Notes: generated by a model not told the origin, from the letters alone. 7,826 nt of DNA from Neisseriaceae bacterium (GCA_017989485.1 JAGNPU010000076.1:1-7826); one strand, 5' to 3'; numbered from the stretch's first letter, positions 1 through 6,347 are shown. A program made the numbers and translations.

Positions 1-933
1 GATGCGGTCTATATTGGCTTTAAAGACGACACCAACGCCCGCCATTTTGTGGGGCTGAACTTCACCGACAAAAAGCTGCTCGAGGCCGCCGAATACGTTC
101 ATCAGCGTGGCAAAAAGCTCCACGTCGCCATCAACACCTTTGCCCACCCCAACGGCTTTGAGCGCTGGCAGCGCGCCGTCGACCAGGCCGCCGCCATCGG
201 CGCAGACGCCTTGATTTTGGCCGACATGGCCATGCTGGCGTACGCCGCTGAACGCCACCCCCACATTGAACGCCACGTATCGGTACAGGCCTCGGCCACC
301 AATATTGAAGCCATACAGTTTTATCATCGTCACTTTGCCGTCCACCGCGTGGTGCTGCCACGGGTGCTGTCGCTGTTTCAGGTGACCCAGCTTGCCCAAA
401 CCAGCCCGGTGCCGCTGGAGGTCTTTGCCTTTGGCAGCCTATGCATCATGGCAGAAGGGCGCTGCTACCTCTCCTCTTATTTGACCGGCGAATCGCCGAA
501 CACGGCGGGCGCCTGTTCACCCGCCCAGTTTGTGCGCTGGACCAACACCCCTAAGGGCTTAGAGTCGCGCCTTAACGACGTCCTCATCGACTGTCATCAA
601 GAAGGCGAACACGCAGGCTACCCTACCCTTTGCAAAGGCCGCTACTTTGTCGATGGCCAGCTGTACCACCCCCTAGAGGAGCCCACCAGCCTCAATACCT
701 TGGCGCTCTTGCCCGACTTATTAAAGGCCAACATCGCCTCGGTGAAAATTGAAGGCCGCCAGCGCAGCCCCGCCTATGTGGGTCAGGTCGCCAAGGTTTG
801 GCGCAGTGCCATTGATGCCTGCTTACGCGACCCCGATGCCTATGTCCCTAATCCCGAATGGATGGCCGCACTGGGTGCCGTCTCTGAAGGCACCCAAACC
901 ACCCTCGGTGCCTACCACCGCAAATGGAAATAA
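1..933 (+). CDS. ubiU: UbiU, O2-independent ubiquinone hydroxylation protein (peptidase U32 family), 5' partial
   Basis: UbiU works with UbiV as a heterodimer that hydroxylates the ubiquinone ring without oxygen, using prephenate as hydroxyl donor in E. coli (family knowledge). The frame is open from base 1 and begins DAVYIGFKDDTNARHF, which from memory matches E. coli UbiU from residue 22, so about 21 N-terminal residues lie outside the window. An internal GTG at 49 is therefore not the real start. Four cysteines, at codons 442, 463, 514 and 631, are spaced 7, 17 and 39 residues apart. This is exactly the spacing of the E. coli 4Fe-4S ligands C169, C176, C193 and C232, so the cluster site looks intact. 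The C-terminus (VKIEGRQRSPAYV, then EGTQTTLGAYHRKWK) is also typical. An extra cysteine at codon 592 is not one of the four. ubiV follows after 14 bases, so the two are presumably one operon. The older name is yhbU; it is not expected to be a protease. Confidence 0.95.
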   Translation, partial: DAVYIGFKDDTNARHFVGLNFTDKKLLEAAEYVHQRGKKLHVAINTFAHPNGFERWQRAVDQAAAIGADALILADMAMLAYAAERHPHIERHVSVQASATNIEAIQFYHRHFAVHRVVLPRVLSLFQVTQLAQTSPVPLEVFAFGSLCIMAEGRCYLSSYLTGESPNTAGACSPAQFVRWTNTPKGLESRLNDVLIDCHQEGEHAGYPTLCKGRYFVDGQLYHPLEEPTSLNTLALLPDLLKANIASVKIEGRQRSPAYVGQVAKVWRSAIDACLRDPDAYVPNPEWMAALGAVSEGTQTTLGAYHRKWK

Positions 934-935
934 TC

Positions 936-940
936 AGGAG
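936..940 (+). promoter_or_regulatory. Shine-Dalgarno of ubiV
   Basis: AGGAG lies 7 bases upstream of the ATG at 948. It fixes that codon as the ubiV start rather than the in-frame ATG at 924, which would overlap the end of ubiU and add eight residues absent from the family's usual N-terminus. Confidence 0.85.
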
Positions 941-947
941 TCCTACC

Positions 948-1835
948 ATGCAATACGCCCTTGGTCCCGTTTTGTACTATTGGCCAAAAGCCGATACGGA
1001 AACGTTTTATCAGGCCGCTCAAAACAGCGCTGCCGACATTATCTACCTTGGTGAAACCGTCTGCAGCAAACGCCGCGAGCTGGTGGTGGCCGACTGGATC
1101 GATTTGGCCAAAACCCTGGCCCAATCGGGCAAGCAGGTCGTCTTGTCCACGCTGGCGCTGATTGAAGCACCGTTTGAACTCAAAGAAATGCGCCAGCTCA
1201 TCGACAACGGCGACTTTATGATCGAGGCCAACGACTTAAGCGCGGTCAACCTGGTTTCGGAACGCAAACTGCCGTTTATTGCTGGCCCGGCGCTCAATAT
1301 CTACAATGCCTACACCCTCAATATCTTATTGAAACAGGGCATGACCCGCTGGTGTATGCCGGTTGAGCTGTCGCAGACCTGGCTGCGCAACATCATGGCC
1401 CAATGTGACCAGCTGGGCATTCGTGGCCAGTTTGAGGTGGAAGTGTTCGGCTACGGCTATTTGCCGCTGGCGATTTCGGCGCGCTGCTTTACCGCCCGCT
1501 CGGAAGACCGTGCCAAAGACCAATGCCAAACCTGCTGCATTGACTATCCCACTGGCCGCACCGTGCAGTCACAGGAAGGCCAAACCGTGTTCGTGCTCAA
1601 TGGCCTGCAAACCCAAAGCGGTTACTGCTATAACCTTGGCAATGAGCTGGCCCACATGCACGACCTGGTTGACGTGATGCGCCTGTCGCCCAACGGGCTC
1701 AGCACCCTAGACGTCTTGCGCGACTTTAAAGCCAACGAACAGGGGCAACAGCCACTGCCGCTGGTCAACCAAGAAGCCTGCAACGGCTATTGGCTGGGCA
1801 AGGCCGGGCTAGATTTACACCTATCCCAGGCCTAG
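948..1835 (+). CDS. ubiV: UbiV, O2-independent ubiquinone hydroxylation protein (peptidase U32 family)
   Basis: This is the partner of UbiU in anaerobic ubiquinone ring hydroxylation; the pair also needs the SCP2-type lipid carrier UbiT, which is not in this window. The 295-residue product starts MQYALGPVLYYWPK, as expected for the family, and is preceded by a good ribosome-binding site. Cysteines at residues 39, 180, 193 and 197 fall at the same numbers as the 4Fe-4S ligands of E. coli UbiV. They sit in VCSKRR and in RCFTARSEDRAKDQCQTCC, and C196 is an additional neighbouring cysteine. Other recognisable blocks are LKQGMTRWCMPVELS and VFVLNGLQTQSGYCYNLGNELA, and the protein ends with the CNGYW segment. 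Full length and intact, it is the last gene of the unit and is followed by a strong hairpin. The older name is yhbV. Alternative U32 functions (collagenase-like or RlhA/TrhP RNA hydroxylation) fit less well, because both the pairing and the cysteine spacing are those of UbiU/UbiV. Confidence 0.95.
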   Translation: MQYALGPVLYYWPKADTETFYQAAQNSAADIIYLGETVCSKRRELVVADWIDLAKTLAQSGKQVVLSTLALIEAPFELKEMRQLIDNGDFMIEANDLSAVNLVSERKLPFIAGPALNIYNAYTLNILLKQGMTRWCMPVELSQTWLRNIMAQCDQLGIRGQFEVEVFGYGYLPLAISARCFTARSEDRAKDQCQTCCIDYPTGRTVQSQEGQTVFVLNGLQTQSGYCYNLGNELAHMHDLVDVMRLSPNGLSTLDVLRDFKANEQGQQPLPLVNQEACNGYWLGKAGLDLHLSQA

Positions 1836-1851
1836 GGCACAGCGTAGGCAA

Positions 1852-1884
1852 AAAAAATCGCGCCCGAAACAGGCGCGATTTTTT
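1852..1884. terminator. Bidirectional rho-independent terminator between ubiV and the lipoprotein gene
   Basis: The GC core TCGCGCC (1858-1864) pairs with GGCGCGA (1872-1878) around the loop CGAAACA. Flanking A and T runs extend the stem to 13 base pairs. On the + strand the stem runs into TTTTTT; on the - strand the A run at 1850-1857 becomes a T tract. It lies 16 bases after the ubiV stop and 12 bases past the stop of the convergent lipoprotein gene, so it can end both transcripts. Confidence 0.9.
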
Positions 1885-1896
1885 GCGGATGGCTGA

Positions 1897-2343
1897 TTAC
1901 GCCTTAACCACCTTACAGTATTTCGTCAAAATATTGCTCACTGGCGTAGATTCACCCTCTTCGTCTATCGTGCCGTCTTGCATCAACATATTGCCGTCCA
2001 CGGTGGCCACGGTGTCTAAGGTCGCGGCGCCAGACGCCCAAGTAATCCCATTGCTTTGGAACACATTACCGTCTTGCTTAGGGTCACGCAGTAAAACCGG
2101 CGTGGTTTGATCGCGATAGGTCACCACCGCCGCCACCGCCTCTTGGCCTTTAAAGCCATACTTTACCGCCACCTTTTGATCGCCTTGCTCGCCGCAGGCA
2201 TAGGTCACGTCTTTGCTGGCGTCAACGGCCACCTCTTTGGCTGCAGTCGCTTTGTCTGAAGGCGTGCCTGGGGCAGCACAGGCCGTCAATACGGCCATCA
2301 GGGCAACAGCAGGCAACCATGTCAACAGGGGTTTAATCGTCAT
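1897..2343 (-). CDS. Small lipoprotein, MliC / Adhesin Complex Protein-like (putative C-type lysozyme inhibitor)
   Basis: The product has 148 residues. The N-terminus MTIKPLLTWLPAVALMAVLTAC is a type II signal peptide with lipobox L19-T20-A21-C22, so the mature protein is probably a lipid-anchored protein of about 127 residues. A short A/T/K-rich linker (about 23-44) leads into a compact domain beginning VTYACGEQ (C50) and including VAVKYGFKG. It ends with C143 near the C-terminus, a plausible disulfide partner of C50. The Y-x-C opening, the V-x-V-x-YGF strand and the terminal cysteine resemble MliC-type lysozyme inhibitors, and more closely the neisserial Adhesin Complex Protein. The canonical MliC SGSGARY-like loop is not clear, so inhibitor activity is inference. 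An AAGGAT ribosome-binding site (2351-2356) lies 7 bases before the ATG. The gene appears monocistronic; no convincing promoter was found in 2357-2470. Alternative: an unrelated small outer-membrane lipoprotein. Confidence 0.75.
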   Translation of the reverse strand: MTIKPLLTWLPAVALMAVLTACAAPGTPSDKATAAKEVAVDASKDVTYACGEQGDQKVAVKYGFKGQEAVAAVVTYRDQTTPVLLRDPKQDGNVFQSNGITWASGAATLDTVATVDGNMLMQDGTIDEEGESTPVSNILTKYCKVVKA

Positions 2344-2470
2344 GAATACATCCTTTTTATCTGTTTAAGAGGTTAAGGTAGGAGCCTTATCCTGTTAGTG
2401 AAGTTCCCATTTCTTTTTAAACCGTGCCCAAATCGGCCCACACACCGCACCCACACACAAGACAGGCATA

Positions 2471-2501
2471 AAAAAACACCTTCCAATGGAAGGTGTTTTT
2501 T
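2471..2501 (-). terminator. Terminator of the tRNA-Arg/tRNA-Glu transcript
   Basis: A near-perfect inverted repeat: arms 2471-2484 and 2488-2501 pair over 14 base pairs (core CACCTTCC with GGAAGGTG) around a tiny loop. Read on the - strand it ends in a run of T. It lies 6 bases past the CCA end of tRNA-Glu. Because both flanks are A/T runs it could also stop + strand transcription. Confidence 0.85.
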
Positions 2502-2507
2502 CGAAGC

Positions 2508-2582
2508 TGGTACGCCCACGGGGAATCGAACCCCGGCTGCCGCCGTGAAAGGGCGGTGTCCTAACCGCTAGACGATGAGCGC
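2508..2582 (-). tRNA. tRNA-Glu (anticodon UUC)
   Basis: The - strand folds as a cloverleaf of 75 bases with encoded CCA (2508-2510). The anticodon stem CCGCC/GGCGG holds the loop CTTTCAC with anticodon TTC. The T arm is CGGGG-TTCGAAT-CCCCG, and the D arm begins GTCTAG as usual for tRNA-Glu. The acceptor stem GCGCTCA/TGGGCGT contains a G1-U72 wobble and a U5-G68 wobble. It lies 10 bases after tRNA-Arg in the same transcript. Confidence 0.95.
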
Positions 2583-2592
2583 ATAGTCTTTG

Positions 2593-2669
2593 TGGTGCAC
2601 CCGGAGCGATTCGAACGCCCGACCCTCTGGTTCGTAGCCAGATACTCTATCCAACTGAGCTACGGGTGC
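2593..2669 (-). tRNA. tRNA-Arg (anticodon ACG)
   Basis: A 77-base cloverleaf on the - strand with encoded CCA (2593-2595). The acceptor stem GCACCCG pairs with CGGGTGC. The anticodon stem TCTGG/CCAGA holds the loop CTACGAA with anticodon ACG, normally read as ICG after deamination of A34 by TadA (family knowledge). The T loop is TTCGAAT. It is the first gene of the tRNA pair, directly behind a consensus promoter. Confidence 0.96.
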
Positions 2670-2683
2670 AACAAAGAGGCTGA

Positions 2684-2735
2684 ATTATAGGAACACCGGC
2701 CTCACCTGTCAACCCTTTTTTAAAGTTTTTTTATT
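2684..2735 (-). promoter_or_regulatory. Consensus sigma-70 promoter with UP-like A/T tract for the tRNA pair
   Basis: On the - strand a perfect -35 TTGACA (2707-2712) and a perfect -10 TATAAT (2684-2689) are separated by 17 bases. The stretch just upstream of the -35 (2713-2735) is A/T-rich, with phased A and T runs like an UP element. The predicted start is near 2677, about 8 bases before the mature 5' end of tRNA-Arg. This is the strongest promoter in the window, as expected for a stable-RNA gene. Confidence 0.93.
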
Positions 2736-2755
2736 CTGGCAAAGAATAGTACAAT
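2727..2755 (+). promoter_or_regulatory. Possible promoter of the exonuclease fusion gene
   Basis: A TACAAT -10 (2750-2755, in the context TAGTACAAT) lies 17 bases after a T-run that could act as a poor -35 (2727-2732). Transcription would begin near 2762, giving a leader of about 30 bases before the ATG at 2792. It is divergent from the tRNA promoter and shares its A/T-rich tract. Confidence 0.4.
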
Positions 2756-2791
2756 GTGGGCTTTCAAATCTGCTGCGGCCCTTTATTTGTC

Positions 2792-4210
2792 ATGATGACC
2801 CTTGCGCAACAACAATCCGAATTACATCAAGCACTTTTGACCTTACACCCCGTCATTGCCATTATTGACCTAGAGTCAACCGGGGGGCATTTCTATACGG
2901 ACCGCATCACCGAAGTGGCCCTGATTAAAATCAGTGCCCAGGGCATTAGCCATCAAAGTTGGCTGGTGAACCCGCAACAAAGCATTCCGCCTTTTGTCGC
3001 CAACCTCACCGGCATCGACGACGAACTGGTCAAAGACGCCCCCTCGTTTCAAGATCTGGCGCCCTTATTGCACCAAGAGCTAAACCAGGCCCTCATCATT
3101 GCCCACAACACCCGCTTTGATTACCACTTCTTACGCAATGAATTCATGCGCGCCGGCCTCTCGTTTCGCGCCCCCGAGCTGTGTACGGTGAAATTTTCGC
3201 GCAAGCTCTACCCCCAGCACCACAAGCACAATTTAGACAGCATCATCGCCCGATTCAATATTCAGCTCTTAGATCGCCACCGCGCCATGCCCGATGCCGA
3301 GGCCGTGTATCAGTTGCTCAACATCAGCCATCAAGAGATCGGCCACGCCCCTTGGCTGGCCCAAGCCCAGGCCTTAATCAATCCGCACACCCTGAATCCG
3401 CGTACGCCAGTCAATTTGGCCGAGCAGCTCAACACCCTACCCGATGCCGCGGGTGCCGTGCTGTTTTACGACGCCCAAAAAACCTTACTGAGCTGGTCCG
3501 ACCACGAACGCGCCTACATTGAGGCGCGCAGCCCCTTTATCCGCAGCAAGCGGCCTGACTGGATTAAAAACGTCGACCACCTGGTCTACTTGCCGGCCAT
3601 CGGCCCCTTCGATGCCTATATCCAAGGACTGCTGTGGCTACACCAACACCACCCGGAGCGGACCGCTCGCCCAGATGCGGCCCAGTCTTACACCTTGTGC
3701 CTGGCCCCAAACGAACACGGCCAGTTACAGGCCCACATCAAACCGGTGCAGGCCGGCGTCTTACAGGCGCCCCTATACGGCCTATTCGCCCACCCCAAGG
3801 CCGCCAAGCGTGCGCTGAGCCAGCTGGCTTTAAAACACCAGCTGTGTCAGGCCAGCCTCGGCATTTTGCCAACCACCTTGCCTAAGGGTGAACCCTGCCC
3901 GCAGTACACCATGCACGCCTGCCTGGGCGCCTGCGTGGGCGAGGAGGCCATTGCCGCGCACAACCAGCGCGCCAAGACGGCGTTTACCGAGCTGCCCCTG
4001 AAAGACTGGCCGTATCCTGACCGCATCCGCGTGACCGAATGCCACCCCATCTCCCTGCGTTGCCACAGCCATGAGTTTTACCGTGGCGCCTTGGTGCTGC
4101 CTAACGGCCAGCTGTTGTTTGACCCACACAGCCTACACCTACTGCGCACCCTATTGCGCAAGCACGACGATACCCTAGACGTTCAGCCCATAGACGCCGA
4201 CAAGGCTTAA
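2792..4210 (+). CDS. DnaQ-type DEDDh exonuclease fused to a UvrC-N-like region
   Basis: A protein of about 472 residues. Residues about 20-180 form a DnaQ-like 3'-5' exonuclease with all DEDDh residues visible: D26 and E28 in IIDLESTGG, D110 in AHNTRFDYHFL, and H163 and D168 in HRAMPDAEA. Residues about 214-290 sit where related proteins carry a GIY-YIG (UvrC N-terminal/Cho-like) nuclease, beginning LPDAAGAVLFY. Here the GIY and YIG motifs and the metal-binding Glu seem lost (GAV at 221-223, LSW at 233-235, G279). A later CPQYTMHACLGACVG segment (C369, C377, C381) matches the cysteine motif of UvrC-type proteins. The role is probably DNA repair or nucleic-acid trimming, but the substrate is unknown. 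It is not a plain Pol III epsilon subunit. The start is uncertain: ATG 2792, ATG 2795 or GTG 2756 are in frame with no clear ribosome-binding site. The ATGs are preferred because GTG 2756 lies upstream of the predicted transcription start and would add residues without domain support. Confidence 0.88.
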   Translation: MMTLAQQQSELHQALLTLHPVIAIIDLESTGGHFYTDRITEVALIKISAQGISHQSWLVNPQQSIPPFVANLTGIDDELVKDAPSFQDLAPLLHQELNQALIIAHNTRFDYHFLRNEFMRAGLSFRAPELCTVKFSRKLYPQHHKHNLDSIIARFNIQLLDRHRAMPDAEAVYQLLNISHQEIGHAPWLAQAQALINPHTLNPRTPVNLAEQLNTLPDAAGAVLFYDAQKTLLSWSDHERAYIEARSPFIRSKRPDWIKNVDHLVYLPAIGPFDAYIQGLLWLHQHHPERTARPDAAQSYTLCLAPNEHGQLQAHIKPVQAGVLQAPLYGLFAHPKAAKRALSQLALKHQLCQASLGILPTTLPKGEPCPQYTMHACLGACVGEEAIAAHNQRAKTAFTELPLKDWPYPDRIRVTECHPISLRCHSHEFYRGALVLPNGQLLFDPHSLHLLRTLLRKHDDTLDVQPIDADKA

Positions 4211-4227
4211 CATCAACCGCCCACAAA

Positions 4228-4252
4228 AAAGCCGCCCGATAGGGGCGGCTTT
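4228..4252 (-). terminator. Rho-independent terminator of rnhA
   Basis: AAAGCCGCCC (4228-4237) pairs with GGGCGGCTTT (4243-4252) around GATAG. Read on the - strand the stem is followed by a run of six T, so it mainly serves the rnhA transcript, whose stop lies 22 bases away. In the + direction the T tract is only three bases, so termination of the exonuclease transcript would be weaker. Confidence 0.85.
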
Positions 4253-4274
4253 GGCGATGGTCAATGCTCGACCT

Positions 4275-4742
4275 TCACCCTTGCTCGGCCAACACCTTCA
4301 CCACGCCCTCGTTGGCCAATTCGTCGGCCCGTTCATTGCCCGGGTGGCCTGCGTGGCCTTTAACCCAATGCCAAGACACGGTGTGCCCTTGGGTCAGGGC
4401 ATCCAATATTTTCCACAAGTCCTCATTCTTCACCGGCTTTTTACTCGCCGTGCGCCAGCCCTTGGCTTTCCAGCCCTCGATCCACTCAGTAATCCCCTGC
4501 TGAACGTAGCGCGAGTCGGTGTACACCTTCACCACGCAGGCCCGCTTGAGCAGCCTTAAGCCCTCAATCACGGCCTGTAACTCCATGCGGTTATTGGTGG
4601 TGTCCAGCGCGCCGCCGCAAATCGCCTTCTCATGGCCTTGATACACCAATAAAGCCCCCCAGCCCCCCACGCCCGGATTCCCCTTACACGCGCCGTCGGC
4701 ATAAATATAAACTGTCTCACCTACTGTTTGTTCGTCACTCAT
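4275..4742 (-). CDS. rnhA: Ribonuclease HI
   Basis: A cytoplasmic endonuclease that cuts the RNA strand of RNA-DNA hybrids, removing primers and R-loops. The 155-residue product has the same length as E. coli RNase HI. The catalytic set is visible: D16 in [12 protein letters not shown]54 in [11 protein letters not shown]76 in [10 protein letters not shown]130 in WVKGHAGH and D140 in NERADELA. The basic, tryptophan-rich handle (about 87-110, [17 protein letters not shown]) that helps bind the hybrid is present. The start is ATG 4742, inside the end of the upstream methyltransferase gene (ATGAGTGA, 8-base overlap). The frame stays open further upstream to 4889, but that region is methyltransferase coding sequence in another frame. 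No good ribosome-binding site precedes the ATG, so translation is probably coupled to the upstream gene. A terminator follows. Confidence 0.97.
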   Translation of the reverse strand: MSDEQTVGETVYIYADGACKGNPGVGGWGALLVYQGHEKAICGGALDTTNNRMELQAVIEGLRLLKRACVVKVYTDSRYVQQGITEWIEGWKAKGWRTASKKPVKNEDLWKILDALTQGHTVSWHWVKGHAGHPGNERADELANEGVVKVLAEQG

Positions 4743-5484
4743 ATGTTTTGTTTGTCCGTTGATTCGATTTGTGCCGGAAGGCATCGTCTTTAATCGGTGC
4801 CACCGCGGCCGGTGCCGTGGCCTGAGACAGCCGCCAGGCTGGCTTAAGCGGATGAACGCCGACGGTCCGCTTGACCAAATAAAGGCCATAAACGGCGCCT
4901 AGCCGTGGCCACAGTCGTGGCCCCATCTGCGCCAAGAAGCGGCAACGCTGCAGCCCCACTTCGCTATGACAAGGCGGAACATACACCATAAATTGCCAGG
5001 CAGCTACTTCAAAGCCTAAAAAAGCCAGCCAGTCATTCACCCTTAGCCACCCAATCATCTGGGCCCGAGACGGCAGTCCGCTATCGGCCAGTTGGGCCTT
5101 AGCGCCCCATAGGGAGGCGGGATTAAACCCCGTCAACAACAGCTTGCCATCCGGCACCAGCACCCGATGAATTTCACTCAACACCTGATGCGGGTGCTCG
5201 GTCATTTCTAGGCCGTGGGGCAACACCACCAAATCCATGCTTTGACAATCTAGGGGCAACATTGTACTTTGGGCATGCACGTCTACTTGACCATAAGGCG
5301 CCAGGCAAAGACGATGGGCAATACGGCTTTGCCTTAATAGCGCGTGTTCCGGCAGGCCGATTTGCACCGCATAATACCCAAAAATATCTTCCGCATGCTG
5401 ATCAAAAAAAGCCTGCTCCTGAGCCAAAACGTATTGACCCATAGGCGTGTTTTGCGTCCAAAGACCAAAATCAGCGACTGCCAT
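4735..5484 (-). CDS. YafS-like class I SAM-dependent methyltransferase (substrate unknown)
   Basis: About 249 residues from ATG 5484 ([20 protein letters not shown]). The W-x-x-T/L-P-x-G-x-Y opening followed by [12 protein letters not shown] (35-46) is the usual N-terminus of this family. Then come [18 protein letters not shown] (76-93), [18 protein letters not shown] (105-122) and a DWL..LGFEV segment, in the order seen in Methyltransf_11 proteins and E. coli YafS. The standard motif I glycine loop is not present; GYYAVQIG seems to take its place. The C-terminus is basic ([13 protein letters not shown]). In E. coli yafS also lies between gloB and rnhA, which supports orthology. The substrate is unknown. 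The start could also be ATG 5502; the frame runs open to 5571 but would then overlap gloB. The gene overlaps rnhA by 8 bases and is presumably cotranscribed with it. It is divergent from gloB with only 43 bases between starts. Confidence 0.85.
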   Translation of the reverse strand: MAVADFGLWTQNTPMGQYVLAQEQAFFDQHAEDIFGYYAVQIGLPEHALLRQSRIAHRLCLAPYGQVDVHAQSTMLPLDCQSMDLVVLPHGLEMTEHPHQVLSEIHRVLVPDGKLLLTGFNPASLWGAKAQLADSGLPSRAQMIGWLRVNDWLAFLGFEVAAWQFMVYVPPCHSEVGLQRCRFLAQMGPRLWPRLGAVYGLYLVKRTVGVHPLKPAWRLSQATAPAAVAPIKDDAFRHKSNQRTNKTYE

Positions 5485-5527
5485 GCCCCACCACCCTTTC
5501 ATGTGTCCCACAAACCAAGAGAATGCC

Positions 5528-6280
5528 ATGAACCCGATCCAGATCACCCCCATCCCCGCCTTTAACGACAACTACATTTGGACCCTACACCAAAACCAAC
5601 AGGCCGTGGTGGTTGATCCCGGCGACGCCGCGCCCGTGCTGGCATTTTTAAAGACACATGGCTTAAGCCTTAATGCCTTATTACTGACCCACCATCACGC
5701 CGACCACATCGGCGGCGTCGCCGATTTGCTCAGCCACTATCCCGACTGCCCCGTGTATGGGCCAGAGAGCATTGCCCTGGTGACCCATGCCGTTGCTGAA
5801 CCCAACGCCATCAACACCGTATTCGGTGCTTTTAACGTCCTCGACATTCCCGGCCACACCGCAGACCACCTAGGGTTTATTTGGCAAGAAACGCCGACAC
5901 AGGCCCACGTTTTTTGTGGCGACACCTTATTCAGCGCCGGCTGTGGCCGCGTGTTCACCGGCACCTATGCACAACTATTTGATAGCCTGAACAAACTCAA
6001 GGCCTTACCCCACAATACCTTATTTTACCCCGCACATGAATACACCCGCAGCAATTTACACTTTACCGAAAAAGTGGATCCCGGCAATCCAGACGTGGCC
6101 GCGGCTCTGGCCTATTGCGACCAACACCCCGTGTCACTCCCTACCTCTTTGGCGAAAGAACGCTTAATCAACCCGTTTTTACGCACCGACAACGCCCACA
6201 TTGCGGCCACAATAGGCCTTGCCGATGCCGACGAATTCGCCCGCTTCCAATCTTTACGAGAATTTAAAAATCAGGGCTAG
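5528..6280 (+). CDS. gloB: Hydroxyacylglutathione hydrolase (glyoxalase II)
   Basis: A cytosolic metallo-beta-lactamase-fold thioesterase that hydrolyses S-D-lactoylglutathione to D-lactate and glutathione, the second step of methylglyoxal detoxification. The product has 250 residues, close to E. coli GloB (251). Metal ligands are visible: H55, H57, D59 and H60 in THHHADH, H110 in PGHTADH, D132 in FCGDTLFSAGCGR and H170 in YPAHEYT. The C-terminal helical glutathione-binding region is present (KERLINPFLRTDN). The N-terminus MNPIQITPIPAFNDNYIW is typical and fixes the start at ATG 5528, with a weak AAGAGA ribosome-binding site. The longer in-frame ATG at 5447 would lie within the divergent methyltransferase gene. 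The spacing to mltD is 131 bases and no terminator is obvious between them. Confidence 0.97.
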   Translation: MNPIQITPIPAFNDNYIWTLHQNQQAVVVDPGDAAPVLAFLKTHGLSLNALLLTHHHADHIGGVADLLSHYPDCPVYGPESIALVTHAVAEPNAINTVFGAFNVLDIPGHTADHLGFIWQETPTQAHVFCGDTLFSAGCGRVFTGTYAQLFDSLNKLKALPHNTLFYPAHEYTRSNLHFTEKVDPGNPDVAAALAYCDQHPVSLPTSLAKERLINPFLRTDNAHIAATIGLADADEFARFQSLREFKNQG

Positions 6281-6347
6281 GCCCCTAGGCATAACCCCTC
6301 AAAAAGAAAAAGACATAATAATGAAGCAATTACCCAGAAGACCAACA

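Noticed and set aside
749..1054. + strand open frame of 101 codons over the ubiU/ubiV junction
   Set aside because: Out of frame with two well-recognised genes; the translation is low-complexity and resembles nothing.
1790..2110. + strand open frame of 106 codons across the ubiV end and the lipoprotein region
   Set aside because: It overlaps ubiV in another frame, reads through the terminator hairpin and is antisense to a lipoprotein with clear signal peptide and ribosome-binding site.
2374..2389. Small inverted repeat (TAAGG/CCTTA) upstream of the lipoprotein gene
   Set aside because: Five base pairs in an A/T-rich leader is expected by chance; no operator or riboswitch pattern accompanies it.
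3830..4129. - strand open frames inside the exonuclease fusion gene
   Set aside because: Shadow frames of GC-rich coding sequence, with no ribosome-binding site and no recognisable motifs.
4743..4889. N-terminal extension of rnhA to the upstream in-frame ATG at 4889
   Set aside because: It would lie within the methyltransferase gene, lacks RNase H similarity, and the shorter form has exactly the family length.
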